From positions 1-57,302 of the forward strand of contig NZ_BPEV01000030.1 of assembly GCF_019654955.1 (NCBI RefSeq): 57,302 nt of DNA, written 5' to 3'. Made by a program: the position numbers and the translations under genes. Position 1 is the first letter of the stretch. The number at the start of each line of letters is the position of its first letter. Source of the DNA: Shewanella sp. KT0246 (GTDB taxonomy: Bacteria > Pseudomonadota > Gammaproteobacteria > Enterobacterales > Shewanellaceae). Positions 35,220-44,438 of the stretch are shown one piece after another. The notes beneath the pieces were generated by a model that worked only from the letters and a program-made list of their open reading frames with translations, had not been told where the DNA came from and did not search any database.

Positions 35220-36525
35220 ACTTAAAGTTCAAAGTCAAAAAGTAAATCCTCTAAGACCGGTAGCGAGTGGTCAGCTAGTACGAGTAGTAGGCTTAACGCT
35301 CGAAGCCACTGGCTGTAGAGCGCCCGTAGGCAGTTTATGCTCTATTGAAACGATGGCGGGGGAACTAGTTGCTGAAGTGGTAGGTTTTGATGACGAACTA
35401 TTATACTTGATGCCTGTTGATGAATTAAGAGGTGTTTTACCTGGTGCTAGAGTGCAACCACTAGGTGAGCAATCAGGTTTAAATGTTGGATTAAGTTTAC
35501 TTGGGAGAGTGCTCGATGGTAGTGGCATGCCCCTTGATGGTTTAGGACCGTTAAATACAGATCAACAAGCCTCTCGTCATGCGCCGCCAATTAACCCTTT
35601 AGCAAGAAGAGCTATATCAGAACCCTTAGATGTAGGGGTTCGAGCAATTAATGCCATGCTCACTGTGGGTAAAGGGCAACGTATGGGGTTGTTTGCAGGC
35701 TCTGGCGTGGGTAAAAGTGTGTTATTAGGCATGATGACCCGTGGAACAACAGCTGACATCATTGTTGTAGGGTTAGTCGGTGAACGTGGCCGTGAGGTGA
35801 AAGAGTTTATTGAAGAAATTCTAGGTGAAGAAGGACGTGCACGCTCAGTTGTTGTTGCAGCGCCTGCCGATACCTCACCATTAATGCGTCTTCGAGCGTG
35901 TGAAACCTCTACTAGAATTGCTGAGTATTTTCGAGATTTAGGTTACAACGTCTTATTATTAATGGATAGCTTAACCCGTTATGCTCAAGCCCAACGTGAA
36001 GTTGCACTGGCAGTTGGTGAGCCGCCAGCCACCAAAGGTTATCCGCCTTCAGTATTTGCTAAGTTACCTCGCTTAGTGGAACGTGCGGGTAATGGTGGGC
36101 CTGGACAAGGTTCCATTACTGCATTTTATACTGTTTTAACAGAAGGTGATGATCAGCAAGATCCTATTGCAGATGCTTCTAGGGCTATTTTGGATGGGCA
36201 TATCGTTTTATCCAGAACCCTGGCTGATTCTGGTCATTATCCAGCTATCGATATTGAACAGTCGATTAGCCGTGTTGCGCCGATGGTCATTGCGCCAGAG
36301 CACCTAGAGTCGATGCGTTTAGTAAAGCAAATGTACTCTACATATCAACAAAACCGCGACTTGATTTCAATTGGTGCCTATTCTCAAGGTAGCGATCCTC
36401 GTATCGATAACGCCATTAGATTACAGCCTGCAATGAACGCGTTTTTAAGGCAAGGTTTTAAAGACGTTATTTCATTTAATGATAGCCAAACAATGGTTGG
36501 GCAAATCGCTGCCCAATGTAAATAA
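35188..36525 (+). CDS. fliI: FliI, flagellar export ATPase
   Basis: 445 residues. F1-ATPase-like, with Walker A GSGVGKS near 171-177, Walker [19 protein letters not shown] and the arginine-finger region [21 protein letters not shown]. It powers unloading of export substrates. The ATG at 35188 is chosen because GAGG lies 9 nt before it; an upstream in-frame ATG at 35173 has no such site. fliJ starts within the stop (TAATG). Confidence 0.95.
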   Translation: MQNRQHQLLNKLKVQSQKVNPLRPVASGQLVRVVGLTLEATGCRAPVGSLCSIETMAGELVAEVVGFDDELLYLMPVDELRGVLPGARVQPLGEQSGLNVGLSLLGRVLDGSGMPLDGLGPLNTDQQASRHAPPINPLARRAISEPLDVGVRAINAMLTVGKGQRMGLFAGSGVGKSVLLGMMTRGTTADIIVVGLVGERGREVKEFIEEILGEEGRARSVVVAAPADTSPLMRLRACETSTRIAEYFRDLGYNVLLLMDSLTRYAQAQREVALAVGEPPATKGYPPSVFAKLPRLVERAGNGGPGQGSITAFYTVLTEGDDQQDPIADASRAILDGHIVLSRTLADSGHYPAIDIEQSISRVAPMVIAPEHLESMRLVKQMYSTYQQNRDLISIGAYSQGSDPRIDNAIRLQPAMNAFLRQGFKDVISFNDSQTMVGQIAAQCK

Positions 36526-36971
36526 TGCGCCGCGCAGACCCTTTACTAACAGTCTTAAAAATAAATAAAGAAGCAGAAGAGCAAGCTGCCTTGCAATTAA
36601 AGTCGGCTCAGTTAGAGCAGCAAAAGTGCCAAGGTCAGCTTGATGCATTAAATAATTATCGCCTTGAATACATGAAGCAAATGGGGGAGACCCAAGGGAA
36701 AACCTTAAGTGCCAGTGAATATCACTCTTTTCATGAGTTCATTAAGCAAGTCGATCAAGCCCTTATTCAACAAGTCAATGCTGTAAAAGAAGCGGAAAAG
36801 CAAACTGGTTATCGTCAAGTGCATTGGCAAGAAAAACAACAAAAGCGTAAAGCGGTAGAAATGCTGCTCGATAAAAACGCATTGAAAGCGCAGTTGATTG
36901 AAAATAAACGTGAACAAAAAGCCTCAGATGAATTTGCCATGCAGCAATTCATTCGCAAAACACCTCGATAG
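36525..36971 (+). CDS. fliJ: FliJ, export apparatus stalk protein
   Basis: 148 residues, charged and predicted coiled coil from end to end, as in the FliJ family, which resembles the gamma stalk of F1 and sits in the FliI hexamer. It overlaps fliI by one base and ends the fliEFGHIJ operon. No clear terminator follows; the next promoter begins at 37065. Confidence 0.9.
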   Translation: MRRADPLLTVLKINKEAEEQAALQLKSAQLEQQKCQGQLDALNNYRLEYMKQMGETQGKTLSASEYHSFHEFIKQVDQALIQQVNAVKEAEKQTGYRQVHWQEKQQKRKAVEMLLDKNALKAQLIENKREQKASDEFAMQQFIRKTPR

Positions 36972-37064
36972 ACATATTCTGCCTCATTTATTTGTTAAGT
37001 CATCATGCCAACTAATATCCAATGAACGGATAACTCGCTACTTATATACGCATAGTTTGTGAAG

Positions 37065-37081
37065 CTGGCATTTTATTTGCT
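37065..37081 (+). promoter_or_regulatory. sigma-54 promoter of the fliKLMNOPQR-flhB operon
   Basis: CTGGCATTTTATTTGCT with GG and GC exactly 10 nt apart. Start near 37092, about 93 nt before fliK. Confidence 0.87.
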
Positions 37082-37184
37082 TACTTGTAGAGTTAGTCAT
37101 CAAAGTGTCAGCTTTGTGACTGTTATTCTGAATTTGATTTTATGCCAATTAGTTCATTTTGAATGATTGTTAGTGGAGTGCATT

Positions 37185-38801
37185 ATGCAACAAATGAGCA
37201 GTATTTTACTTGGGAATAGTGGTAAAGCAGCCAATACACAAGTTGCAGGCTCAGTGCAAGATGCTGAAAGTAAATCATTTTTATCAGCATTTAATCAAGC
37301 ATCACAAACTGATGTTGATAAAACGAAGCTAACAACTAATGCAAAAACTTCAGCAGAAAATAGTAAAGAATCGTTATCAAAAGAAGGTGATGTTGAGTTG
37401 ATTTTTGCTCAAATAGGTTTAGCTGAAAACTTTGAGTCAACATCTGATATTGAGGTTGGTGGCAAAGGTTTGCCGTCGGAGACTGCACTTTCCTTACAGT
37501 TGCTGTCTCAAGGAGAGCTTTCTCAAACAGGTAGCGAATTAGCATTAGTCGATGAAACGCAGCATTCAACAGATAAAGATTCGTTGAATATTGATATACC
37601 TGTTGATTCTATTGGTCAAGATAGTGAATTTTTAACCGCATCATTCCTAAATGGATTATCTACTGAACAATTAGATGCATTAAGTCAGTTTTCATCTATG
37701 AGTGAGCAAGAGCTTGCAGGATTGAGCCCTTCCGAATTGAACACATTAATTATGAGCTTTAATCAGCAGACAGATTCGGCAAATACTCAGGCTTTACCTT
37801 TAATACCAGATGTAAAACCTAATGCTGAAACTGCTACAAATACTATAGGTGAAGATAGTATTGCTGAATCAAATGTTGCTGCAGGTAAAAAAGGGGATGC
37901 AACTACTCAAGCTGCTATTCCATCAAACGTAGGTCAATCTACTGCTACTCAGGTAAACACTACTCAGGTAAACGTTACTCAAGCTAATACGACTCAAACC
38001 ATAGCTAATGCTCAAATTACAGCTGCTCAAGTTACGAGTGCAGAAAAAACTATTGCTGAAGATAAAGTGATTTCTGAAGCGTATAAATTGAATTCAAAAA
38101 ATGCAGACAAAGATAGTACCCCAGTCAATCTTAGCAAGGCCGAGTTAAGTGTTTCGTTAGAACAACCGACATCAAAAGTGGCATTTAATAATGCATTAGC
38201 CAATGCGGCAAGTAACTCCACTATTAATGGGTTAGTGACTGAAACGGGAAAAGAAAGTGATGCAGTAGATTCAAAGTCACTTCAACATCAGGTTATACAA
38301 AACCAAAGCAGTTTGACTCCACAACACAAAAGTGACGTTCCTCAATTTCAACTTTCATTACGCCAAGGTGCAGAGTCTGCAGTACAAATGCAAGATATGA
38401 TTCAAAAGTTTGCTCCGGTCATGAAACAACAATTGATCACTATGGTTGGCCAAGGTGTTCAACACGCTGAAATACGTCTTGATCCAGCTGAGTTGGGGCA
38501 TATGGTGGTGAAGGTTCAAGTTAATGGTGAACAAACCCAAGTGCAATTCCAAGTTGCTCAGTCGCAAACAAAAGACTTAATAGAACAAGCAATTCCTAAG
38601 TTACGAGACATGTTGGCTGAAGAAGGCTTACAACTTGCAGATAGCCAGGTTTCTCAAGATGGCGACAATCAGCAAAACTCTGAATATGATGAACAAAGCA
38701 GCACTGGCGATAACATGTTGGATGAAATATCAGCACAAGAGCTCGACATAGTGACAAAACATGCAAAGAGTAGTAACTCAGCTATAGATTATTACGCCTA
38801 A
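37185..38801 (+). CDS. fliK: FliK, hook-length control protein
   Basis: 538 residues. The first 400 are Ser/Thr/Gln/Ala-rich and low in complexity, including 15-bp repeats (37944-37988), and the C-terminal Flg_hook domain (about 410-500, with HAEIRLDPAELGHMVVKVQV) is conserved. FliK measures the hook and switches FlhB to filament export. The ATG at 37185 has GGAG 6 nt upstream; the frame also contains an earlier TTG at 37167 without such a site. Confidence 0.92.
   Translation: MQQMSSILLGNSGKAANTQVAGSVQDAESKSFLSAFNQASQTDVDKTKLTTNAKTSAENSKESLSKEGDVELIFAQIGLAENFESTSDIEVGGKGLPSETALSLQLLSQGELSQTGSELALVDETQHSTDKDSLNIDIPVDSIGQDSEFLTASFLNGLSTEQLDALSQFSSMSEQELAGLSPSELNTLIMSFNQQTDSANTQALPLIPDVKPNAETATNTIGEDSIAESNVAAGKKGDATTQAAIPSNVGQSTATQVNTTQVNVTQANTTQTIANAQITAAQVTSAEKTIAEDKVISEAYKLNSKNADKDSTPVNLSKAELSVSLEQPTSKVAFNNALANAASNSTINGLVTETGKESDAVDSKSLQHQVIQNQSSLTPQHKSDVPQFQLSLRQGAESAVQMQDMIQKFAPVMKQQLITMVGQGVQHAEIRLDPAELGHMVVKVQVNGEQTQVQFQVAQSQTKDLIEQAIPKLRDMLAEEGLQLADSQVSQDGDNQQNSEYDEQSSTGDNMLDEISAQELDIVTKHAKSSNSAIDYYA
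37944..37988 (+). repeat. 15-bp imperfect tandem repeat inside fliK
   Basis: Three units, GCTACTCAGGTAAAC, ACTACTCAGGTAAAC and GTTACTCAAGCTAAT, encode ATQVN, TTQVN and VTQAN; a partial fourth (ACGACTCAA) follows. Units are in frame, so gain or loss changes the ruler region by 5 residues each. Confidence 0.8.
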
Positions 38802-38898
38802 GTCGGTAATCTATAGCCATTAAGTTAAGACAGTCAAAGCCGTGTGATAATCGGGACAAGATTGACAGCAAAATGGCAACACATAAATGGAATAAATG

Positions 38899-39423
38899 AT
38901 GGCTGAAGAAGAATCTCTAGAGTTAACAACGGACAATCAACCGAAAAGTAAGAAGAAGCTCATTATATTTATTGTTATTGGCATAGTGTTAGTAGCATTA
39001 ATTGCTGGAGCTGCATTATTTTTCTTAGGTGGGGATGACGAGTCTACTCCAGCAACTCCTGGAACCGCAGCTACGGCTGAAACTGTTGTTGATGAATCAA
39101 AAAAGGGTAGAGCCAATTATGTTGGTATGCCGAGACCTTTTCTATTTAATTTACCTGGCGTAGACAGAGCACGCTTAGTTGAAATCAAAGTGCAGCTAAT
39201 GGTGCGAGGTGACGATGGTCAAACTGCGAAAATGCATATTCCATTGATTGAAGATGCCTTATTAACGACTTTTAGTGCTGCAGATGTGCAAAAGTTAAGT
39301 ACTCAGGCTGGTAAGGATGAATTAAGGCAACTGGCGCTGTTAAATGTGCAAAATACATTACAACCAGTAGCTGGCCGAAAAATAGTTGAGAAAGTACTAT
39401 TTACTGGTTTTGTTATGCAATAA
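38899..39423 (+). CDS. fliL: FliL, motor/stator-associated membrane protein
   Basis: 174 residues with a short cytoplasmic lysine-rich start, one membrane segment (about 22-44, IIFIVIGIVLVALIAGAALF) and a periplasmic FliL domain. It rings and stabilises stators. Two adjacent ATG codons (38896 and 38899) are available. It lies between fliK and fliM as usual. Confidence 0.92.
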   Translation: MAEEESLELTTDNQPKSKKKLIIFIVIGIVLVALIAGAALFFLGGDDESTPATPGTAATAETVVDESKKGRANYVGMPRPFLFNLPGVDRARLVEIKVQLMVRGDDGQTAKMHIPLIEDALLTTFSAADVQKLSTQAGKDELRQLALLNVQNTLQPVAGRKIVEKVLFTGFVMQ

Positions 39424-39450
39424 CACCAGTAAATAAGACAAGGTGATGAT

Positions 39451-40479
39451 GTGAGTGATTTATTAAGCCAAGACGAAATTGATGCGCTACTTCATGGGGT
39501 CGATGATGTTGATGAAGATGACATAAACGACGGTGAAGACACGCGCGTTTATGATTTCTCATCACAAGACAGAATTGTTCGTGGGCGGATGCCAACGCTG
39601 GAAATCGTTAACGAACGTTTTGCCCGCCATTTACGCATTAGCATGTTTAACATGATGCGCCGAGCTGCTGAAGTATCGATTAATGGCGTGCAAATGCTCA
39701 AGTTCGGTGAATATGTTCACACCTTATTTGTTCCGACCAGTCTTAATATGGTGCGTTTCAGTCCACTCAAAGGTACCGCACTAATAACAATGGAAGCACG
39801 ACTTGTTTTCATATTGGTGGATAACTTCTTCGGTGGTGATGGTCGTTTTCATGCAAAAATTGAAGGTCGTGAATTTACCCCGACTGAAAGACGTATTGTT
39901 CAGTTACTGTTAAAAATTATTTTTGAAGATTATAAAGATGCCTGGGCACCAGTTATGGACGTTGAGTTTGAATATTTGGATTCAGAAGTCAACCCAGCTA
40001 TGGCGAATATCGTTAGTCCAACAGAAGTAGTGGTCATTAACTCTTTTCATATTGAAGTGGATGGTGGTGGTGGTGATTTTCATATCACAATGCCTTACTC
40101 GATGATTGAGCCCATCCGCGAATTGCTTGATGCTGGTGTACAAAGTGATAAGCAAGATACTGACATGCGTTGGGGACAGGCATTACGCGATGAGATTATG
40201 GATGTACAGGTTGGTATTGATGCAAATATTATTGAACACGAAGTAAAACTTCGAGATGTGATGGAATTTAAAGCAGGCGATGTCATCCCGATTGAATTAC
40301 CTGAACACATCATGATGCGCATTGAGGATTTACCAACTTACCGATGTAAATTGGGTAAATCACGAGATAATTTAGCGTTGAAAATTAGCGAGAAAATTCC
40401 TCGCCCTGAAACGGCTAAATCAGAGTTACAACTAATTACGCGCAAAAGTAGCAAAGCGCGTGATATTTCAGAATTATAA
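39451..40479 (+). CDS. fliM: FliM, flagellar switch protein
   Basis: 342 residues from GTG 39451. It starts with MSDLLSQDEIDALLHGVDD, the EIDALL motif that binds phosphorylated CheY, followed by the middle domain with MFNMMRRAAEVSINGVQ (GG-type FliG contact region) and the C-terminal SPOA domain. Part of the C ring. fliN follows after 9 nt. Confidence 0.95.
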   Translation: MSDLLSQDEIDALLHGVDDVDEDDINDGEDTRVYDFSSQDRIVRGRMPTLEIVNERFARHLRISMFNMMRRAAEVSINGVQMLKFGEYVHTLFVPTSLNMVRFSPLKGTALITMEARLVFILVDNFFGGDGRFHAKIEGREFTPTERRIVQLLLKIIFEDYKDAWAPVMDVEFEYLDSEVNPAMANIVSPTEVVVINSFHIEVDGGGGDFHITMPYSMIEPIRELLDAGVQSDKQDTDMRWGQALRDEIMDVQVGIDANIIEHEVKLRDVMEFKAGDVIPIELPEHIMMRIEDLPTYRCKLGKSRDNLALKISEKIPRPETAKSELQLITRKSSKARDISEL

Positions 40480-40488
40480 GGTGACAAA

Positions 40489-40875
40489 ATGAGTGATGAT
40501 ACTGACGATTGGGCTGCAGCAATGGCTGAACAAGCCCTTGAAGAGGCAAATGTTGCCGAGCAAGTTGAACTTGATGAATTAGTGGATGAATCAGCGCCTA
40601 TTTCTCAAGATGAAGCAGACAAGCTTGATAGCATTATGGATATTCCTGTCACTATCTCAATGGAAGTGGGACGAAGTTTTATCAGTATCCGTAATTTACT
40701 TCAGTTAAATCAAGGTTCAGTGGTTGAGCTTGATAGAGTAGCTGGTGAGCCCTTAGATGTAATGGTCAATGGCACCTTGATAGCTCATGGTGAAGTGGTA
40801 GTAGTGAATGACAAGTTCGGTATTCGTTTAACGGATGTCATCAGCCAAACTGAACGAATTAAAAAACTAAAGTAA
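40489..40875 (+). CDS. fliN: FliN, flagellar switch protein
   Basis: 128 residues: an acidic N-terminal extension of about 45 residues and the SPOA domain (MDIPVTISMEVGRSFISIRN, then LDVMVNGTLIAHGEVVVVND). It forms the base of the C ring with FliM and docks FliH. AAGGTGA lies before the ATG. Confidence 0.95.
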   Translation: MSDDTDDWAAAMAEQALEEANVAEQVELDELVDESAPISQDEADKLDSIMDIPVTISMEVGRSFISIRNLLQLNQGSVVELDRVAGEPLDVMVNGTLIAHGEVVVVNDKFGIRLTDVISQTERIKKLK

Positions 40876-40911
40876 TCTCTATTCTCAATAAAAAGCGTTA
40901 AGGATTCACCT

Positions 40912-41340
40912 GTGCTAAATGCAGTTAGTTTATTCACCGTTGCCAATGCTGCTGTCACCGAAGTTACAGCATCAGAACCAGTTAGTTCGGAAGTTGCAAT
41001 TCGTGGAGCTGAAACATCAAATATTGCTGCATTATCTAGCATGATGGGAGGGCTAATACTTGTTATTGCGATAATTTTTGTATTAGCTTATATCGTCAAA
41101 AAGCTTAACTTGGTTCAGTCAAATCAAGGCGTCATCAAAACTGTCGCCATGACACCATTAGGTCAAAAAGAAAAGTTGGTGTTGGTTGAGTTAGAAGGGC
41201 AACAGTATTTACTTGGGGTGACAGCCCAACAAGTTAACCTGATTGAAAAACTTGATACTGCAGTTAATGTCGAAACAGCATCATTTGCCAGTCGATTAAA
41301 GCAAGCAAAACAGCAAGCAAAAGATCAGGTTAAGGAATAG
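40912..41340 (+). CDS. fliO: FliO, export gate assembly protein
   Basis: 142 residues from GTG 40912 (AAGGATT upstream). One membrane segment at about 44-64 ([20 protein letters not shown]) and a cytoplasmic FliO domain ([20 protein letters not shown]). FliO assists assembly of FliP. The N-terminal 40 residues may act as a signal-like periplasmic leader. Confidence 0.9.
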   Translation: MLNAVSLFTVANAAVTEVTASEPVSSEVAIRGAETSNIAALSSMMGGLILVIAIIFVLAYIVKKLNLVQSNQGVIKTVAMTPLGQKEKLVLVELEGQQYLLGVTAQQVNLIEKLDTAVNVETASFASRLKQAKQQAKDQVKE

Positions 41341-41345
41341 CAATA

Positions 41346-42092
41346 ATGAAAAAGTGGATAGTACTTGCCTTATTTGCCGCTGTTTTTTTTACACCTTTTA
41401 GTTTTGCTGAAGAAGGTATTTTAAAAGCCGTTACTGTATCTACTGGAGCTGATGGCAGCACTGAATACTCAGTAACGATGCAAATATTGCTGCTGATGAC
41501 TGCAATGAGCTTTATCCCTGCAATGGTGATAATGCTGACCTCATTCACGCGGATAATCGTTGTACTATCAATTTTGCGTCAAGCCTTAGGTTTGCAGCAA
41601 ACACCTTCTAATCAAGTACTCATAGGCATGAGTATGTTCATGACATTTTTTATTATGGCGCCGGTTTTTGATCAAATTTATGATCAAGCAGTGGAGCCAT
41701 ACATCAATGAATCACTGACCATGCAACAAGCCTACGAGGTAGGTAAAGAGCCTCTTCGTGCATTTATGCTTTCCCAAGTGAGAACCACTGATTTAGAAAC
41801 CTTTATAGAGATTTCTGGCTACACCAATATTACCTCGCCTGAGCAAGCCCCAATGAGTGTGTTGGTTCCGGCTTTTATTACTAGTGAGCTAAAAACCGCT
41901 TTCCAAATTGGTTTTATGCTATTTGTGCCATTCTTAGTATTAGATTTGGTGGTGGCGAGTATTTTAATGGCCATGGGGATGATGATGTTATCGCCAATGA
42001 TTGTGTCGCTGCCATTTAAAATTATGCTATTTGTTCTAGTAGATGGTTGGGGATTAGTCATGGGCACGCTAGCAAACAGTTTCGGCACCTAG
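41346..42092 (+). CDS. fliP: FliP, export gate protein
   Basis: 248 residues with a cleavable-type signal peptide (ending FSFAEEG near 20-25), then the conserved FliP membrane regions ([28 protein letters not shown] and the C-terminal [19 protein letters not shown]). FliP, FliQ and FliR form the export gate in the centre of the MS ring. It starts 5 nt after fliO. Confidence 0.95.
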   Translation: MKKWIVLALFAAVFFTPFSFAEEGILKAVTVSTGADGSTEYSVTMQILLLMTAMSFIPAMVIMLTSFTRIIVVLSILRQALGLQQTPSNQVLIGMSMFMTFFIMAPVFDQIYDQAVEPYINESLTMQQAYEVGKEPLRAFMLSQVRTTDLETFIEISGYTNITSPEQAPMSVLVPAFITSELKTAFQIGFMLFVPFLVLDLVVASILMAMGMMMLSPMIVSLPFKIMLFVLVDGWGLVMGTLANSFGT

Positions 42093-42104
42093 GGAGCGTT
42101 ACTG

Positions 42105-42374
42105 ATGTCACCTGAGTCACTGATTGATATTTTTCGTGAAGCCCTGTCTGTTATTGTATTGATTGTAGCGGCAATTATTTTACCTGGTCTATTTGTTGGC
42201 TTAATTGTGGCAGTATTTCAAGCTGCGACTTCGATTAACGAGCAAACCTTGAGCTTCCTTCCAAGACTATTAACGACACTATTTTCATTAATGTTTTTAG
42301 GCCATTGGTTAGTACAAACCATGATGGACTTTTTCTATAACATGGTGGATATGATCCCTATGGTGATAGGTTAA
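42105..42374 (+). CDS. fliQ: FliQ, export gate protein
   Basis: 89 residues with two membrane segments (about 16-38 and 52-75) and the family motif GLIVAVFQAATSINEQTLSF. Export gate subunit. Gaps of 12 nt from fliP and 3 nt to fliR. Confidence 0.95.
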   Translation: MSPESLIDIFREALSVIVLIVAAIILPGLFVGLIVAVFQAATSINEQTLSFLPRLLTTLFSLMFLGHWLVQTMMDFFYNMVDMIPMVIG

Positions 42375-42377
42375 CTG

Positions 42378-43184
42378 GTGGAAATTTTATTTGAAGAAAT
42401 CAGCCGCACAATAGCAGCCTATGTGTGGCCATTATTTAGAATATCTTCCATGTTAATGGTGATGGCGGTTTTTGGCGCCAATACCACACCCGCCAGAATT
42501 CGTTTGTTTTTATCAGTTGCAATCACAGTCGCTGTGGCACCTGTTTTGCCTGCTCCAGTCGAACCAATAGAACTATTCTCATTAGGCGCTGTGTTTATTT
42601 CAGCTCAGCAAATTTTAATCGGCACAGCGATGGGGTTTGTTACCATTTTGGTGATGCAGACTTTTGTACTCACAGGTCAAATTATTGGTATGCAAACCAG
42701 TTTAGGTTTTGCATCTATGGTTGACCCAGGTTCTGGGCAACAAACGCCTGTAGTGGGTAACTTCTTTTTACTACTAGCAACACTTATTTTTTTGGCGGTA
42801 GATGGACATTTACTAATGTTCAAAATGCTGGTGGCAAGTTTTGATACCATTCCAATTTCAAATCAAGGTTTCAGTATTACTAACTATCGTAAGTTAGCTG
42901 AATTTGGTGGTTATATGTTTGGCGCAGCGTTAACCATGTCTATTTCTGCTATTGTGGCGCTGTTACTTATCAACTTATCATTTGGTGTGATGACCCGTGC
43001 ATCACCACAGTTGAATATTTTTGCCATTGGTTTTCCTGTCACTATGGTGACAGGGCTATTAATTTTATGGCTAACTTTAGGACCCATCATGGCTCATTTC
43101 GATGAGGTTTGGCTACAAGGCCAAATATTGATGTGTGATATTTTGCTACTGACCTGTCAAATTGACGGCTCAATAACTCAGTAG
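42378..43184 (+). CDS. fliR: FliR, export gate protein
   Basis: 268 residues from GTG 42378. Strongly hydrophobic with about six membrane segments and the FliR pattern GQIIGMQTSLGFASMVDPGSG. It completes the FliPQR gate and precedes flhB by 7 nt. Confidence 0.94.
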   Translation: MEILFEEISRTIAAYVWPLFRISSMLMVMAVFGANTTPARIRLFLSVAITVAVAPVLPAPVEPIELFSLGAVFISAQQILIGTAMGFVTILVMQTFVLTGQIIGMQTSLGFASMVDPGSGQQTPVVGNFFLLLATLIFLAVDGHLLMFKMLVASFDTIPISNQGFSITNYRKLAEFGGYMFGAALTMSISAIVALLLINLSFGVMTRASPQLNIFAIGFPVTMVTGLLILWLTLGPIMAHFDEVWLQGQILMCDILLLTCQIDGSITQ

Positions 43185-43191
43185 GTTACTG

Positions 43192-44322
43192 ATGGCAGAA
43201 GATACAGGTCAAGAACGCACAGAGGACCCCACCGCCAAGCGACTGCAGCAGTCGCGAGATAAAGGACAGGTGGCGCGCTCCAAAGAGCTAGGCACTGCAG
43301 CAGTGTTATTAGCATCTGCTGTAGGTTTTGCTATTGTAGGGCCCAATCTAGCTCGTAGTTTGCATAGTGTGATGACCCAAATGTTGACCATGGAACGGGA
43401 TCAAATATTCGATACCAATTCAATGTTTCTTGTATGGGGCGTGATAGGTAATGAACTTGCTTTTCCGCTCATTAGCTTTATCGCTTTTTTGGCCTTGATA
43501 GCATTTATTGGCAATATTATCTTAGGCGGAATGACTTTCTCTGTTAAAGCTTTTATGCCAAAAGGCAGCAAAATGAATCCTGCGAAAGGGTTCAAGCGGA
43601 TGTTTGGCACACAAGCTTTGGTTGAGTTAACAAAAGGGATTGCCAAGTTTGCGGTTGTTGCAGTGTCAGCTTATTTCTTATTGAGTTTTTACTTCTTTGA
43701 GATAATGACATTATCGAGCGATCATTTACCTGGCAACGTTTATCACGCATTAGAACTGCTTGTTTGGATGTTCATTTTATTGTGTTCTTCAATGCTAATC
43801 ATTGTGGTGATTGATGTACCGTTTCAAATATGGAATCACAATAAACAGCTTAAAATGACCAAGCAAGAGGTCAAAGATGAATACAAAGACACTGAGGGTA
43901 AACCCGAGGTAAAAGGCCGAATTAGGCAGATGCAGCATGAAATGGCTAATAAGCGAATGATGTCTGAGGTGCCAAATGCTGATGTTATTGTGGTCAACCC
44001 TGAACATTATGCAGTTGCAGTTAAATATGATGTTAGTCAATCTGCTGCACCATTTTTAATTGCTAAGGGAGTTGATGATGTTGCTTTTAGAATTCGTGAA
44101 ATAGCTAGAGAGCACGAAGTCCCTATTGTTTCTGCACCGCCTTTGGCGCGAGCAATCTACCACACTACTAAAATTGAGCAACAAGTACCTGAAGGATTAT
44201 TTACAGCGGTTGCGCAAATTTTGGCTTATGTTTTTCAGTTAAAACAATATCAAAAAGGCAAAGGTAAGCGTCCAAAACCTATTCCTTTGAATCAACCCAT
44301 ACCAGATGATTTAAAACACTAA
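43192..44322 (+). CDS. flhB: FlhB, export specificity switch protein
   Basis: 376 residues: N-terminal membrane domain with four segments and a cytoplasmic domain. The autocleavage motif reads NPEH (Asn269-Pro270-Glu271-His272) instead of the textbook NPTH; the cleaved Asn-Pro bond is intact and its position is standard. FliK triggers the switch through this protein. It is the last gene of the fliK operon; the next 116 nt hold the flhA promoter. Confidence 0.94.
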   Translation: MAEDTGQERTEDPTAKRLQQSRDKGQVARSKELGTAAVLLASAVGFAIVGPNLARSLHSVMTQMLTMERDQIFDTNSMFLVWGVIGNELAFPLISFIAFLALIAFIGNIILGGMTFSVKAFMPKGSKMNPAKGFKRMFGTQALVELTKGIAKFAVVAVSAYFLLSFYFFEIMTLSSDHLPGNVYHALELLVWMFILLCSSMLIIVVIDVPFQIWNHNKQLKMTKQEVKDEYKDTEGKPEVKGRIRQMQHEMANKRMMSEVPNADVIVVNPEHYAVAVKYDVSQSAAPFLIAKGVDDVAFRIREIAREHEVPIVSAPPLARAIYHTTKIEQQVPEGLFTAVAQILAYVFQLKQYQKGKGKRPKPIPLNQPIPDDLKH

Positions 44323-44373
44323 ATCGTTTACAAAATCTTCAATTAAACTTGCTGTTCTTTTAATAATATTCTT

Positions 44374-44390
44374 TTGGCTTAGTAATTGCA
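44374..44390 (+). promoter_or_regulatory. sigma-54 promoter of the flhA-flhF-flhG-fliA-che operon
   Basis: TTGGCTTAGTAATTGCA with GG and GC exactly 10 nt apart; -12 perfect, -24 TGGC with later changes. Start near 44401, about 38 nt before flhA. Confidence 0.85.
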
Positions 44391-44438
44391 TTTTGACTAG
44401 GTCGGCGTCAAGAATATTACTATAAAGGTTTCCTACTG

